DNA from: Youxingia wuxianensis
GTDB taxonomy: Bacteria > Bacillota > Clostridia > Oscillospirales > Ruminococcaceae
Assembly (NCBI RefSeq): GCF_014385085.1
Contig: NZ_JACRTD010000002.1
Location: forward strand, 248,001 to 312,000
Direction of reading: 5' to 3'
DNA length: 64,000 nt
Numbering within the stretch: the first letter of the stretch is position 1; the number at the start of each line of letters is the position of its first letter. Below the pieces are notes generated by a model. That model worked only from the letters and a program-made list of their open reading frames with translations. It made no database searches and was not told the origin of the DNA. Positions 35,247 to 44,559 of the stretch are shown one piece after another. The translations under genes were made by a program, and so were the position numbers.

Positions 35247-36362
35247 ATGAAAATTTGTATCAGGGTGGCGGCCGCGATTTTTGCCGCTGTGCTGTTAGCG
35301 GGATGCACTGCGCGGGGGGCGGGAGAAGAGCCGACTTCCTCTGAAGAATCTTCCCGTACAAATTTCACAGTTTCTCAAGAGGAAGAACCCTTACAAGAGG
35401 AACCGGAGTCTCAGCCTGCCCAGGAGGAAACAGAGGATTTGCTGCTGCCCCTGGTCAGAAGCGGGATTGCTTTTTACTTTTGGGAAACCCCTTCCCAGAT
35501 AGAAGGGGTCGGTTTGGGGTATTTTGGGTTTCTCAAACTGGCGCAGCAAAATGATATGGAGCAATACAAAGATGCACAAACGGGGATGTACCATATCCCT
35601 TGCGCTCTGCTGGAAGAACAGGTAATGAAGTATTTTGATATTCCACGGGAGCAGATACGGGAAGGATATAACTGGTATCAGCCGGACGGGGATTATTATG
35701 AAGCGGATGCGGCCCCGGATTTTGGAAACACGATCAGGATGATTGGGCAGAAGGAGACAGAGGATGCCTTAACAGCGGACTTTTATGTGGCGGACAAAAG
35801 TGGCCGCATTCTTCGGGAAGTACGCTTAACGCTCCAAAAGGAGGGGGAGGAATATCGATACGCTTCCTGCCACAGCGTTAACCGCGATTATTATGGAAAT
35901 TGTGTCAGCATGGATATTGCTCTTTTAGGGGATGACGAGCTGATATTTGAAAAAAGTACGGATATTCCATCAAAACAGCTGTTTGCTTTTGCCATGTATA
36001 TTATTAATCAAGAGGGAATCCAGCGGGAAAACTGGGAAGCTTGGCAGGGGAATATTCCGCTGGACGTGATAGAGCAGGCGCTGTCCTGTTATTTAGGAGA
36101 AGTGTATTTTGATCCGGAGGAGATTGAAAATTACGATCCGCAAAATCAAGTGTTTACCGGGAGAATGATCGGAGGATTTGGCGGGGCGCGCAACGCTAGG
36201 ATTGTCAGTGAGGATCAGGCGGAGAATGTGTTGACATTGGTATTGGATTTCTGCGATATGCAGGACGACAACAAGGTTTACTATACAAAAACTTATAAAA
36301 TACAGATAAATGGGGAAAGCTATCAATATTTGTCTATTGCAAAGCAGATGCCTGAAAATTGA
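35247..36362 (+). CDS. Predicted lipoprotein of unknown function
   Basis: The frame opens far upstream inside asnS, but ATG 35247 after GAGAAAGGGG starts a lipoprotein signal peptide ending LLAGC (Cys20), giving 371 residues. Residues 25-70 are a low-complexity Ser/Glu/Gln linker. The rest is a soluble extracellular domain rich in Tyr and acidic residues with two similar-looking halves (each with a short helix, then FDIP-like or FDPEEIE segments). No family is recognised. It stands alone between asnS and an aminotransferase gene. Confidence 0.75.
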   Translation: MKICIRVAAAIFAAVLLAGCTARGAGEEPTSSEESSRTNFTVSQEEEPLQEEPESQPAQEETEDLLLPLVRSGIAFYFWETPSQIEGVGLGYFGFLKLAQQNDMEQYKDAQTGMYHIPCALLEEQVMKYFDIPREQIREGYNWYQPDGDYYEADAAPDFGNTIRMIGQKETEDALTADFYVADKSGRILREVRLTLQKEGEEYRYASCHSVNRDYYGNCVSMDIALLGDDELIFEKSTDIPSKQLFAFAMYIINQEGIQRENWEAWQGNIPLDVIEQALSCYLGEVYFDPEEIENYDPQNQVFTGRMIGGFGGARNARIVSEDQAENVLTLVLDFCDMQDDNKVYYTKTYKIQINGESYQYLSIAKQMPEN

Positions 36363-36495
36363 CAGAACACGAATAATATGAAAGCGAGAAACTGCAAATT
36401 CTCAAATTAAATGTGCCTATCGCCCAGATATTTCCGTTAATATCCATAGAAATTAAGCAGTGTGAATAAATTTTTGCAAGATATAAAAATACAAC

Positions 36496-36524
36496 TTGCA
36501 AAACGCCTTTGCATATTATATTAT
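36496..36524 (+). promoter_or_regulatory. Promoter upstream of the aminotransferase gene
   Basis: TTGCAA (36496-36501) and TATTAT (36519-36524) are 17 bases apart. The resulting leader folds a hairpin (36544-36549 with 36091-type arm at 36591-36596, and 36552-36556 with 36585-36589). Confidence 0.6.
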
Positions 36525-36646
36525 AGTATATAGTTGTTAAAAAATATCCGAGACCAGCAACCATGCAGAAAGATACAGAATTTTTGGTCGGGATATAGAA
36601 AAGTGTGTTGTGTGATTATTACTTACGAAATGCGAGGGCGAACATC

Positions 36647-37930
36647 ATGTCAAATTACAGTGAGCTTTCCCGTGAAGAACTGCAGTCGCTGCACAGCGAC
36701 TTGCTTACAAAATATGAGGATTATAAGAAAAAGAACTTGAAACTGGATATGTCCCGGGGCAAACCTGCCGCGGATCAGTTTGATTTAGTAAAAGAGCTGT
36801 TGGACACTGTCAATTCCTCCTCCTCTCTGATCTGTGAAAATGGGATGGACTGCCGCAATTATGGACTGATGGACGGAATCCCGGAAGCCAAGCGCCTGCT
36901 TGGAGAAATTATGGGCGTGCAGCCGCAGGAAGTGATTGTAGGCGGAAACTCCAGCCTGAATTTGATGTACGACGTTATCTCCTGGGCGTACACTCATGGG
37001 ATACGTACTGGGGCCTTGCCTTGGTGCAAGCTGGAAAAGATAAAATTTTTGTGTCCGGTTCCTGGCTATGACCGCCACTTTAAGATTACCGAGAGTTTCG
37101 GGATTGAAATGATCAATGTGGAAATGACCTCTTCCGGTCCGGATATGGACATGGTGGAAAAGCTGGCGGCTCAGGACGAGAGCATTAAAGGGATTTGGTG
37201 TGTTCCCAAATATTCTAATCCTCAGGGAATTACTTACTCGGATGAAACCGTGCGGCGTATGGCTCGGATGAAGACCGCCGCGAAGGATTTTATCATCATG
37301 TGGGATAACGCGTACAGCGTACATGATCTTTATCCGGAAGATCGGGATTCCCTTCTTAATATTATGGAGGAGTGCAAAAAGGCGGGGGATCCCAGCCGTG
37401 TGATTATTTTTAGTTCTACCTCCAAAATCTCTTACTCTGGAGCGGGGTTGGCGGGGCTGGCTTCTTCGGAAGAAAACATCGCCAATATTAAAAAGCTGAT
37501 GACCGTACAGACGATTGGATTTGATAAAATCAATCAGCTTCGGCATGTTCGTTATTTTAAAAATTATGAGGGCATATTGTCCCATATGGATCGGCAGGCC
37601 CAGCTTTTGCGCCCGAAGTTTAAAGCGGTGCTGACTGCCTTTGAAAAGGGTTTGGCTGGAAAAGGAATTGCCTCCTGGGTTTGCCCTAAAGGCGGCTACT
37701 TTATCTCCCTGGATGTGCTGCCGGGTTGCGCCCAGCGAGTGGTTTCGCTCTGCAAGGAAGCGGGAGTGGTCATGACCCCAGCCGGAGCGACTTATCCTTA
37801 TGGAAAGGATCCTAAAGATCAGAATATCCGTGTAGCGCCCACCTATCCCACCGTAGCGGAACTGGAGCAGGCGGTGGAACTGCTGGTGCTCTGCGTTGAG
37901 CTGGCGGCGGTAGAAAAATTGCTGGGCTAA
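36647..37930 (+). CDS. PLP-dependent aminotransferase (class I, aspartate aminotransferase-like)
   Basis: ATG 36647 gives 427 residues; the frame is open further upstream without a ribosome-binding site. A weak GAGGG precedes the start. The fold is class I/II (fold type I): LDMSRGKPAADQF opens the protein, CVPKYSNPQG binds cofactor, and the PLP lysine is expected in SSTSKISYSGAGLA. The group is the MocR-like aspartate aminotransferase subfamily with members of about 430 residues. Substrate preference is not established. A terminator follows. Confidence 0.9.
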   Translation: MSNYSELSREELQSLHSDLLTKYEDYKKKNLKLDMSRGKPAADQFDLVKELLDTVNSSSSLICENGMDCRNYGLMDGIPEAKRLLGEIMGVQPQEVIVGGNSSLNLMYDVISWAYTHGIRTGALPWCKLEKIKFLCPVPGYDRHFKITESFGIEMINVEMTSSGPDMDMVEKLAAQDESIKGIWCVPKYSNPQGITYSDETVRRMARMKTAAKDFIIMWDNAYSVHDLYPEDRDSLLNIMEECKKAGDPSRVIIFSSTSKISYSGAGLAGLASSEENIANIKKLMTVQTIGFDKINQLRHVRYFKNYEGILSHMDRQAQLLRPKFKAVLTAFEKGLAGKGIASWVCPKGGYFISLDVLPGCAQRVVSLCKEAGVVMTPAGATYPYGKDPKDQNIRVAPTYPTVAELEQAVELLVLCVELAAVEKLLG

Positions 37931-37941
37931 GTGAGAAAAAC

Positions 37942-37986
37942 ACAAGGGCGGGGAGCCTCCCCGCCCTTGTTTCTTGATTTTTTTAT
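37942..37986 (+). terminator. Terminator after the aminotransferase gene
   Basis: A 13-bp GC stem (37942-37954 with 37958-37970) closes a 3-base loop. A T7 tract follows about ten bases later. Confidence 0.8.
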
Positions 37987-38049
37987 GTTATAATTTTCAT
38001 ATTACTAGATATGATTGGGAAAAATAGTAATCGAAAGGACGTTGAGCGG

Positions 38050-39480
38050 ATGTACGACAGATATGAAAGCCCGTTTTGTACCAGGTATGCCAGCGATGAA
38101 ATGCAGTATGTATTTTCTGCGGACAACAAGTTTAAAACTTGGCGGAAACTTTGGATCGCCTTGGCCAAGGCGGAAAAAAAGCAGGGGCTTCCCATTACCC
38201 AACAGCAGATTGACGAGTTGGAAATGTATAAGGATCAGATCAACTACGATGTAGCGATCGCCCGGGAAAAAGAATGCCGGCATGACGTTATGAGCCATGT
38301 GTACGCTTATGGAGTGCAGTGCCCTAACGCCAAGGGGATTATCCATTTAGGGGCCACCAGCTGTTATGTAGGGGACAACACAGATGTAATTGTCATGCGG
38401 GAGGGGCTGTGTATTGTCCGCCGCAAACTGCTGAATGTACTTTCCCTGCTTGCCGATTTTGCCATGAAATATAAAGATATGCCGGCGCTTGCCTACACTC
38501 ATCTTCAGCCGGCGCAGCTGACCACTGTGGGCAAACGAGCTACCTTGTGGATAAACGAACTGATGATGGACCTTCAGGAAGTAGAATATCGTATTTCCAA
38601 TCTGAAGCTATTGGGCTCCAAAGGGACCACCGGCACCCAGGCAAGCTTTGTGGAGCTGTTTGAAGGGGACGATGCCAAAATTAAAGCGGTGGAAATGGAT
38701 ATTGCCAAAGAAATGGGCTTTGACAGCGTAGTTCCCGTTTCGGGACAGACCTACTCCCGAAAAGTGGATAGCTTTGTGGTAAATGTTCTGTCTGGAATTG
38801 CCCAGTCCGCCAGTAAATTTTCCAACGACTTGCGGCTGCTTGCCAATTTTAAAGAAATGGAAGAACCTTTTGAAAAACAACAGATTGGTTCCTCCGCCAT
38901 GCCCTATAAACGCAACCCCATGCGCAGCGAGCGGATTACCGCCCTGGCAAGATATGTAATGAGCGACAGCTTAAATCCGGCCTTTACTGCGGCCACTCAG
39001 TGGTTTGAGAGAACTCTGGATGACAGCGCCAACAAGCGTATCGCTGTAGCGGAGGCGTTTTTAGGGGTGGACGCGATTTTAAATATCATGCTCAACGTAT
39101 GCGATGGTTTGGTGGTATATCCCAAAGTCATAGAACAGAGGGTGCGCCGGGAGCTTCCATTTATGGCCACAGAAAATATTATGATGAGCGCAGTGAAAAA
39201 AGGCGGCGACCGCCAGGCGCTTCATGAAAAGCTGCGGGTACATTCAATCGCCGCGGCAAAAGTGGTAAAAGAGGAAGGGGGAGAAAACGATTTGATCGAT
39301 CGTATATGCGCTGATCCTGCGTTTGGGCTGAACCGGCAGGAAATTGAAGCGATTTTGGACCCGGCAGCCTTTACCGGGCGCAGTGCCAAACAAGTGCAGG
39401 AATATATCGATGAGATAGTTTCTCCGGTCTTAAAAGCCAACGCCGGTGTTTTAGGGGAAAAGGCGCAGCTTTCTGTATAA
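38050..39480 (+). CDS. purB: Adenylosuccinate lyase
   Basis: This 476-residue enzyme acts twice in purine synthesis, releasing fumarate from SAICAR and from adenylosuccinate. ATG 38050 lies about nine bases after AAAGGA. The fumarase/aspartase superfamily signature is GSSAMPYKRNPMRSE, with IIHLGATSCYVGDN and YTHLQPAQLTTVGKR supplying the catalytic His residues. No other pur genes are near; guaB is 16 kb away. Confidence 0.96.
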   Translation: MYDRYESPFCTRYASDEMQYVFSADNKFKTWRKLWIALAKAEKKQGLPITQQQIDELEMYKDQINYDVAIAREKECRHDVMSHVYAYGVQCPNAKGIIHLGATSCYVGDNTDVIVMREGLCIVRRKLLNVLSLLADFAMKYKDMPALAYTHLQPAQLTTVGKRATLWINELMMDLQEVEYRISNLKLLGSKGTTGTQASFVELFEGDDAKIKAVEMDIAKEMGFDSVVPVSGQTYSRKVDSFVVNVLSGIAQSASKFSNDLRLLANFKEMEEPFEKQQIGSSAMPYKRNPMRSERITALARYVMSDSLNPAFTAATQWFERTLDDSANKRIAVAEAFLGVDAILNIMLNVCDGLVVYPKVIEQRVRRELPFMATENIMMSAVKKGGDRQALHEKLRVHSIAAAKVVKEEGGENDLIDRICADPAFGLNRQEIEAILDPAAFTGRSAKQVQEYIDEIVSPVLKANAGVLGEKAQLSV

Positions 39481-39580
39481 ATAGGTAGAATTTGATTGAC
39501 TTTTATGGTCAATTCAAATATAATTAAAAAAGTGCCGCATTTTGGAAATAGTGCGGTTTCGCATCAATGATAAACCATAG

Positions 39581-39614
39581 GCAACCGCAGTGGAACTCCA
39601 TATCCTGCGGTTGC
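39581..39614 (+). promoter_or_regulatory. Hairpin in the leader of secDF
   Basis: GCAACCGCAG (39581-39590) and CTGCGGTTGC (39605-39614) form a perfect 10-bp stem 43 bases before secD. An upstream AT-rich stem (about 39489-39519) may end purB transcripts. Confidence 0.55.
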
Positions 39615-39656
39615 TGACTGTTTAAAGCAGGCGTGGTTTGCAAGGAGGACAAGCAG

Positions 39657-41021
39657 ATGAAAAAAGTTGGCAAGCCGATGTTTTTTATTGTAGCTGCAAT
39701 AATCATCGGACTGACAGCGCTGTCATTCCTGGGCGTCTCGACTACCTATGGCGATGTACCGACCAAGTACATCAAGGGTGTTGACGATATCCGCTGGGGT
39801 ATCGATATCCGCGGAGGTGTGGATGTAACATTCAGCCCACCGGAAGGATATGACGCGACAGATGAAGAAATGGCTGCCGCTGAATCAATCATCAAGGTCA
39901 GAATGGTTTCCCAGAATATTACTGATTCTGAGATCTATACCGACTACAACAAAGACAGAATTATCGTTCGTTTCCCTTGGAAAGAGGATGAAACGGACTT
40001 TGACCCAGAAGACGCGGTAAAAGAGCTGGGCGAAACCGCGCTGCTCACATTTAAAGAAGGGTCCAACGGACCGGTAGTTATTGAAGGAAAGCATGTACAG
40101 GAAGCGTATGTTGCCTTGGATCCGCAGACAGGAAATCCAGTGGTAGCGCTGACCCTTACCTCGGAAGGGGCTACTCTGTTTTCTGAGGCGACCGGCAGGT
40201 TGAAAGGACAGACAATCTCCATTTGGATGGACGATACAAAAATCAGCGAACCAGTGGTAAACGATCAGATTACCGACGGCAACGCTACTATTTCCAGCCC
40301 GAACTTCACGACAGAAGAGGCAAAGGATCTGGCGGATAAGATTAACGGCGGTGCCTTGCCGTTTAAACTGCAAACAGAAAACTTCAGCTCAATCTCCGCT
40401 ACTTTGGGCCTCGGTTCCAGGGATGCGATGGTAACGGCAGGCATCATTGCCTTCATTTTGGTTTCTATCTTTATTATTATTATGTACCGGCTGCCTGGTG
40501 TAATCGCTTGTATTGCGCTGATGGGCCAGGTAGCGGGTTCTATCGCCTGTATCACCGGGTTCTTCCCCAATATTCCGTCCTTCACCCTGACCCTTCCGGG
40601 TATCGCGGGTATTATCCTTTCCATTGGTATGGGCGTTGACGCCAACGTAATTACCTCGGAACGTATTAAGGAAGAATTAAAAGTTGGAAAAACGATTGAC
40701 GGCGCGATTGACAGCGGATTCAGCAGAACCTTTGCCGCGATTTTTGACGGCAATATCACTATGGTTCTGGTGGCTGTGGTATTGATGGGGGCGTTCGGCC
40801 CTCCGGGAAGCATCTTCGCAAGACTGCTTGCCCCAATTTTCCGTTGGTTCGGATCTTCTGCAACCGGTGCGATTTATTCCTTTGGTTATACCCTGGTTGT
40901 TGGTGTTATCTTTAACTTCCTCATGGGTGTTACCGCATCCAGACTAATGCTTAAATCGATCTCCAAGTTTAAAGCATTTAAGAATCCTTGGCTGTATGGA
41001 GGTGTAAAAAACAATGATTAA
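39657..41021 (+). CDS. secD: Protein translocase subunit SecD
   Basis: This 454-residue membrane protein pulls exported proteins through SecYEG using the proton-motive force. ATG 39657 follows AAGGAGG. It has one N-terminal span (12-32), the periplasmic P1 head (40-260, including DIRGGVDVTF and the P1 repeat ALTLTSEGATLFSEAT), and five C-terminal spans with the RND motifs GVDANVITSERIKEEL. The P1 domain is short, as usual in Clostridia. It overlaps secF by eight bases. Confidence 0.96.
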   Translation: MKKVGKPMFFIVAAIIIGLTALSFLGVSTTYGDVPTKYIKGVDDIRWGIDIRGGVDVTFSPPEGYDATDEEMAAAESIIKVRMVSQNITDSEIYTDYNKDRIIVRFPWKEDETDFDPEDAVKELGETALLTFKEGSNGPVVIEGKHVQEAYVALDPQTGNPVVALTLTSEGATLFSEATGRLKGQTISIWMDDTKISEPVVNDQITDGNATISSPNFTTEEAKDLADKINGGALPFKLQTENFSSISATLGLGSRDAMVTAGIIAFILVSIFIIIMYRLPGVIACIALMGQVAGSIACITGFFPNIPSFTLTLPGIAGIILSIGMGVDANVITSERIKEELKVGKTIDGAIDSGFSRTFAAIFDGNITMVLVAVVLMGAFGPPGSIFARLLAPIFRWFGSSATGAIYSFGYTLVVGVIFNFLMGVTASRLMLKSISKFKAFKNPWLYGGVKNND

Positions 41022-41937
41022 TATCGTAGGTCGTAAGAAAATTTGGTTTACTATTTCCAGCGCGATCATCATTGTTACCATCCTTGTAGCCTTGATTTTC
41101 AGTGTGGAATTGGATATCCAATTCCGCGGCGGATCGATTGTAACTTACTCCCACAGCGGGGAATTGGACAAAGGCGATTTTGCCAAAACGATTGAAAGTG
41201 TCCTTGGCGGCGAAAAGGTCTCCATTCAGGAGCAGCGGGATGTAACTACCGGGGAGATGAACCTGGTGGTCACCCTTTCTTCCAAGCAGGGAATTTCCCC
41301 TGAAAAATATGGGGAGATCAACGACGCTCTGTGGGCTGCCTATCCACAAAACAATATTGAAGTAGTTTCCACCAGCAATGTTGATGCGTCTATTGGACAT
41401 GACTTTCTGATCAAATCCGTGGTTGCGGTAGCGGCGGCATCTGTTTTGATGATTGTGTATATCGCTTTCCGTTTCCGTAAAATTGGCGGCTGGTCCGCGG
41501 GTGTATTCTCGGTATTAGCGCTGCTGCATGACGTTATGTTTGTATTTGCGGTGTTCGTATTTTTCCGAATCCCGCTCAACGACAGCTTTATCGCGGTTGT
41601 GCTGACTATTTTGGGGTACTCTATCAACGCGACGGTGGTTATATATGACCGTATCCGTGAAAATAAACGGCTGCTGGGGACCAAAGTATCTTTGGCTGAG
41701 CTGGTCAATACTTCGATTAACCAGTCCCTGACCCGTTCGATCAATACTACGATTTCTACGGTAATCGCTATGGGTACTGTATGCGTAGTAGCAATCGTTT
41801 ATAATGTAAGCTCGATCATTACCTTTGCGGCTCCTATGCTGGTGGGTATGATAGCTGGTGCGTATTCTTCCGTATGTATCGCAGGTCCTTTGTGGGTTAC
41901 CTGGCAGGAACACAAACTGGCAAAAAAACACGGGTAA
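41014..41937 (+). CDS. secF: Protein translocase subunit SecF
   Basis: This 307-residue partner of SecD has six spans. Family marks are ELDIQFRGGSIVTYS near residue 31, a cytosolic-proximal YSINATVVIYDRIREN near 205 and TLTRSINTTISTV-like TSINQSLTRSINTT near 235. ATG 41014 lies inside the end of secD with GGAGGTG before it, indicating translational coupling. Confidence 0.97.
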   Translation: MINIVGRKKIWFTISSAIIIVTILVALIFSVELDIQFRGGSIVTYSHSGELDKGDFAKTIESVLGGEKVSIQEQRDVTTGEMNLVVTLSSKQGISPEKYGEINDALWAAYPQNNIEVVSTSNVDASIGHDFLIKSVVAVAAASVLMIVYIAFRFRKIGGWSAGVFSVLALLHDVMFVFAVFVFFRIPLNDSFIAVVLTILGYSINATVVIYDRIRENKRLLGTKVSLAELVNTSINQSLTRSINTTISTVIAMGTVCVVAIVYNVSSIITFAAPMLVGMIAGAYSSVCIAGPLWVTWQEHKLAKKHG

Positions 41938-41953
41938 GCATATCATAGTATGG

Positions 41954-41990
41954 TAAGGGCGGATGGTAACTTCCGCCCTTATTTTATTTA
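41954..41990 (+). terminator. Terminator after secF
   Basis: A 10-bp stem (41954-41963 with 41972-41981) is followed by TTTTATTT. Confidence 0.85.
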
Positions 41991-42013
41991 AGATATACTA
42001 AGGAGGTGTCCAA

Positions 42014-42796
42014 ATGCTTGCGGGAATTTCCACAGCCTGTTTATATCCCCAGCCTACAGAAGAGGCGCTAAAATATGTAACAGGGATCGGCGTACAGGCG
42101 GCTGAAATCTTTTTTAACGCTCCAAGCGAGTTGAAGGACGCTTTTACCCGCCAGTTAAGGCGGATCGCTGATGACGGCGGGACAAAAATTGTTTCTGTCC
42201 ATCCATTTACTTCAGGATTAGAGCCGCTGCTGTTTTTTTCTGAATACAAGCGTAGATACTATGATGGGATAGAACTCTATAAACAGTACTTTCACGCGGC
42301 GAATATGCTGGGAGCGAAATTTTTAATATTCCACGGCAACCGTCGTGAAAGTTCGCTTTCGTATGAGAATTATTTTGATCTGTACGGGGAAGTGGATTAC
42401 CAAGCCAAGAAAATGGGAATACGTTTGGCGCAGGAAAATGTACCACGGTGTACCAGCTGCTGTCCGGAATTTTTTCGGCGGATGCGGGATTATCTGCCGG
42501 ACAGCTGCTTTACATTGGATATCAAGCAGGCGCTTCGAGCTGGTTTTTCTTTGGAGGAAATGGCCGCGTCTATGGGGAGAAATATTGTCCATCTGCATAT
42601 AAGCGATCATACAGAACAATGCGATTGTCTGCCCATCGGAAAGGGAACGCTGGAGCTGGGAAAGTTTCTTCGCCAGGTAAAGGAATTGGGATTTGACGGC
42701 GGAGTGTTGCTGGAGCTATATAATCATAGCTATGAAAATCAATGCGAATTGGCGGACAGCTATGAGACTTTATTAAAAACGGTGGAAAATATGTAA
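42014..42796 (+). CDS. Xylose-isomerase-like TIM-barrel protein (sugar phosphate isomerase/epimerase family)
   Basis: This 260-residue AP_endonuc_2-type TIM barrel starts at ATG 42014 behind AAGGAGGTG. Metal-ligand-like residues appear in AKFLIFHGNRRES, RLAQENVPR, CFTLDIKQALRAG and VHLHISDHTEQCD, with GVLLELYNH near the end. Members act on sugars, inositols or DNA abasic sites; neither neighbour indicates which. The gene precedes the inverted repeat of nrdR. Confidence 0.85.
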   Translation: MLAGISTACLYPQPTEEALKYVTGIGVQAAEIFFNAPSELKDAFTRQLRRIADDGGTKIVSVHPFTSGLEPLLFFSEYKRRYYDGIELYKQYFHAANMLGAKFLIFHGNRRESSLSYENYFDLYGEVDYQAKKMGIRLAQENVPRCTSCCPEFFRRMRDYLPDSCFTLDIKQALRAGFSLEEMAASMGRNIVHLHISDHTEQCDCLPIGKGTLELGKFLRQVKELGFDGGVLLELYNHSYENQCELADSYETLLKTVENM

Positions 42797-42835
42797 AGGT
42801 TTCCAATGTTTTTTACACTTTGACGAATAAAAGAG

Positions 42836-42867
42836 TTGTAACCCCCCTGATTTTATGTTATTATACT
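42836..42867 (+). promoter_or_regulatory. Promoter overlapping the nrdR inverted repeat
   Basis: TTGTAA (42836-42841) is 17 bases before TATTAT (42859-42864); TATACT at 42862-42867 is an alternative -10. Transcription would start near 42871-42874, in the loop or the right arm of the repeat. Confidence 0.6.
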
Positions 42868-42899
42868 GTTAGTATAATAACATAAAATCAGGGGGGTTA
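42839..42899. repeat. Perfect 28-bp inverted repeat covering the nrdR ribosome-binding site
   Basis: The left arm 42839-42866 and right arm 42872-42899 are exact reverse complements across a 5-base loop (TGTTA). The right arm contains AGGGGGG, the only SD-like sequence for nrdR at 42904. The T-tract after it is poor, so a simple terminator role is doubtful. The sequence does not match the NrdR-box consensus. Confidence 0.9.
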
Positions 42900-42903
42900 T
42901 TCT

Positions 42904-43362
42904 ATGAAATGCCCATATTGCGGATACGTGGAAAGCAAAGTGATTGATTCCCGCCCAACAGATGAATGGGAAAGAATCCGCCGCCGCCGGGAATGTCTTA
43001 AGTGCGAAAAACGTTTTACCACCTATGAGATTATTGAGACCACGCCGTTAGTGGTAATCAAAAAAGATGGGTCACGGCAAGGGTTTGATTCTGGAAAACT
43101 CTTAAGCGGCTTAGTCCGTGCCTGTGAAAAGCGTCCGGTTTCTCTGGCGGTATTGGAGCAGGCGGTAAATGATATTGAATTAACCCTACATAATTCCTTG
43201 GATAAGGAAATCCCTACCAATAAAATAGGGGAGCTCGCCATGGAAAAATTGCGGGAGATCGACGAGGTCGCTTATGTGCGCTTCGCTTCTGTATACCGTC
43301 AGTTTAAGGATATCGACAGCTTTATGAAAGAGTTGGAAGACCTGCTGGCCGCCAGAGGCTAA
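42904..43362 (+). CDS. nrdR: Transcriptional repressor NrdR
   Basis: This 152-residue repressor of ribonucleotide reductase genes senses dATP/ATP. Its zinc ribbon uses Cys3, Cys6, Cys31 and Cys34 (MKCPYC, CLKC). The ATP-cone domain spans about 49-139 ([22 protein letters not shown]). It is complete and normal in length. No nrd gene is nearby. Its translation start is embedded in the 28-bp inverted repeat described at 42839. Confidence 0.97.
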   Translation: MKCPYCGYVESKVIDSRPTDEWERIRRRRECLKCEKRFTTYEIIETTPLVVIKKDGSRQGFDSGKLLSGLVRACEKRPVSLAVLEQAVNDIELTLHNSLDKEIPTNKIGELAMEKLREIDEVAYVRFASVYRQFKDIDSFMKELEDLLAARG

Positions 43363-43739
43363 AAGATATTTTTAGGGCTTGGGATTTCTGAATCCCAAAT
43401 ATGTGCTATCAGTACCCGGGTATGTTCCACCTCTGCCGCAAACTCAGAGATATCCCCGTATTGGGCGAGGGAAGGGAGCCGGGCGATAATGCCGGTGATC
43501 TCGTCCAGCTGGTGATGATGGACATATCTTGTCATAACTTTTTCATTTACATGCCATTGATGAATTACTTGATCGGTCAGGCTTTGGGCCTGGCCGATTT
43601 CATTATTATTGATATATTCTTTTATCTGGGAAAGCGTTTCAGTCATATCCTGCGTAACCGTGTGAAGATGCCACAGGGAAAGCCCGCTTAACGCAATAAG
43701 CAGTGCAAAAACAACAACAGCGACGCCAACACGTTTCAT
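43359..43739 (-). CDS. DUF4363 family membrane-anchored protein
   Basis: This 126-residue protein has one N-terminal transmembrane helix (residues 5-25), followed by a helical extracytoplasmic domain with repeated short helices ([45 protein letters not shown]). The pattern fits DUF4363, often encoded beside DUF421 genes in spore formers. It starts five bases after the DUF421 stop. The stop codon overlaps the end of nrdR on the other strand. Function is unknown. Confidence 0.82.
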   Translation of the reverse strand: MKRVGVAVVVFALLIALSGLSLWHLHTVTQDMTETLSQIKEYINNNEIGQAQSLTDQVIHQWHVNEKVMTRYVHHHQLDEITGIIARLPSLAQYGDISEFAAEVEHTRVLIAHIWDSEIPSPKNIF

Positions 43740-43744
43740 GGATT

Positions 43745-44440
43745 TTATCCCTTTCTTTTCAGCAATGGAATTTTTGGAACGATCAGATAATCCGCCTGGC
43801 GATTGCAGGTCATGAGGAAAATATCCTGTGCGCGATAGCCATTTTCAGTGATGGTTTTTTCTAACCACTCATATTTTAGATTACAATATTTTAATCCGCT
43901 GTCAATTACTGCGCCATCGCTGATTAATACTACAGGCGGGGCGTTGCTGCCGGAAGGCTCCTGAAGAGAAAGCATTTGAGCAGTTACGGTGCGGGCGCCG
44001 AATTTCTGATATACGGACAGTTTTCCGGTAGTTTCTACAATAGCGAAGGCAACGTCCCGGATATCAAAGACATTATTGGTTCTAAGCTGTTCCATCAAAT
44101 CGTCTACAGAAAACCGAAGATTGCGCAGCTCCTGCTGATCGATCTCTCCATCTCGAATAATAACACGAGGCGTACCGGAAATAATCCGGCGCGCCTTTTT
44201 AAATTTTAAGGTAAAGGCAGACATAAATACTTCGAAACACACTAGGGTTAAAATCGGTACAATACCGCCCATCAATGGGACGTTGATATCTTCAATAGAC
44301 ATGGTAGCAATATTGGATACTAGGATGGTAACAACCAGTTCCGATGGCTGCAGTTCCCCTAACTGGCGTTTTCCCATTAGACGCAGCCCAAAGATAATCA
44401 CAATATATACAAAAATTACACGTATCAGAGCTACAGACAT
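43745..44440 (-). CDS. DUF421 (YetF-like) membrane protein
   Basis: ATG 44440 follows ACGGAGG on the minus strand and gives 231 residues. Three N-terminal spans lie within residues 1-80 and include RLMGKRQLGELQPSELVVTILVSNIA, the hallmark of DUF421. The C-terminal part is a soluble domain (RVIIRDGEIDQQELRNLRFSVDDLMEQLR). DUF421 proteins, including YetF and 2Duf relatives, are found in spore inner membranes of Bacilli. Divergent placement from gerABC suits a spore role, which is inferred. Confidence 0.88.
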   Translation of the reverse strand: MSVALIRVIFVYIVIIFGLRLMGKRQLGELQPSELVVTILVSNIATMSIEDINVPLMGGIVPILTLVCFEVFMSAFTLKFKKARRIISGTPRVIIRDGEIDQQELRNLRFSVDDLMEQLRTNNVFDIRDVAFAIVETTGKLSVYQKFGARTVTAQMLSLQEPSGSNAPPVVLISDGAVIDSGLKYCNLKYEWLEKTITENGYRAQDIFLMTCNRQADYLIVPKIPLLKRKG

Positions 44441-44559
44441 AAAGGAAACCTCCGTCAACAGATTATACATAAAATAGTATTGTCATAAATTTTTGTGATA
44501 TTCTTTCGCCAAAATTGGCAACACTAGTAGTGTGAGATCATGAGGACGGGAGTAAAAAT

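Noticed and set aside
36785..37945. A 386-codon minus-strand frame opposite the aminotransferase gene
   Set aside because: Shadow of the coding gene: low-complexity His/Arg-rich sequence and no start signal.
42839..42899. NrdR box for autoregulation within the 28-bp inverted repeat
   Set aside because: The arms do not match the NrdR-box consensus (ACACwATATATwGTGT).
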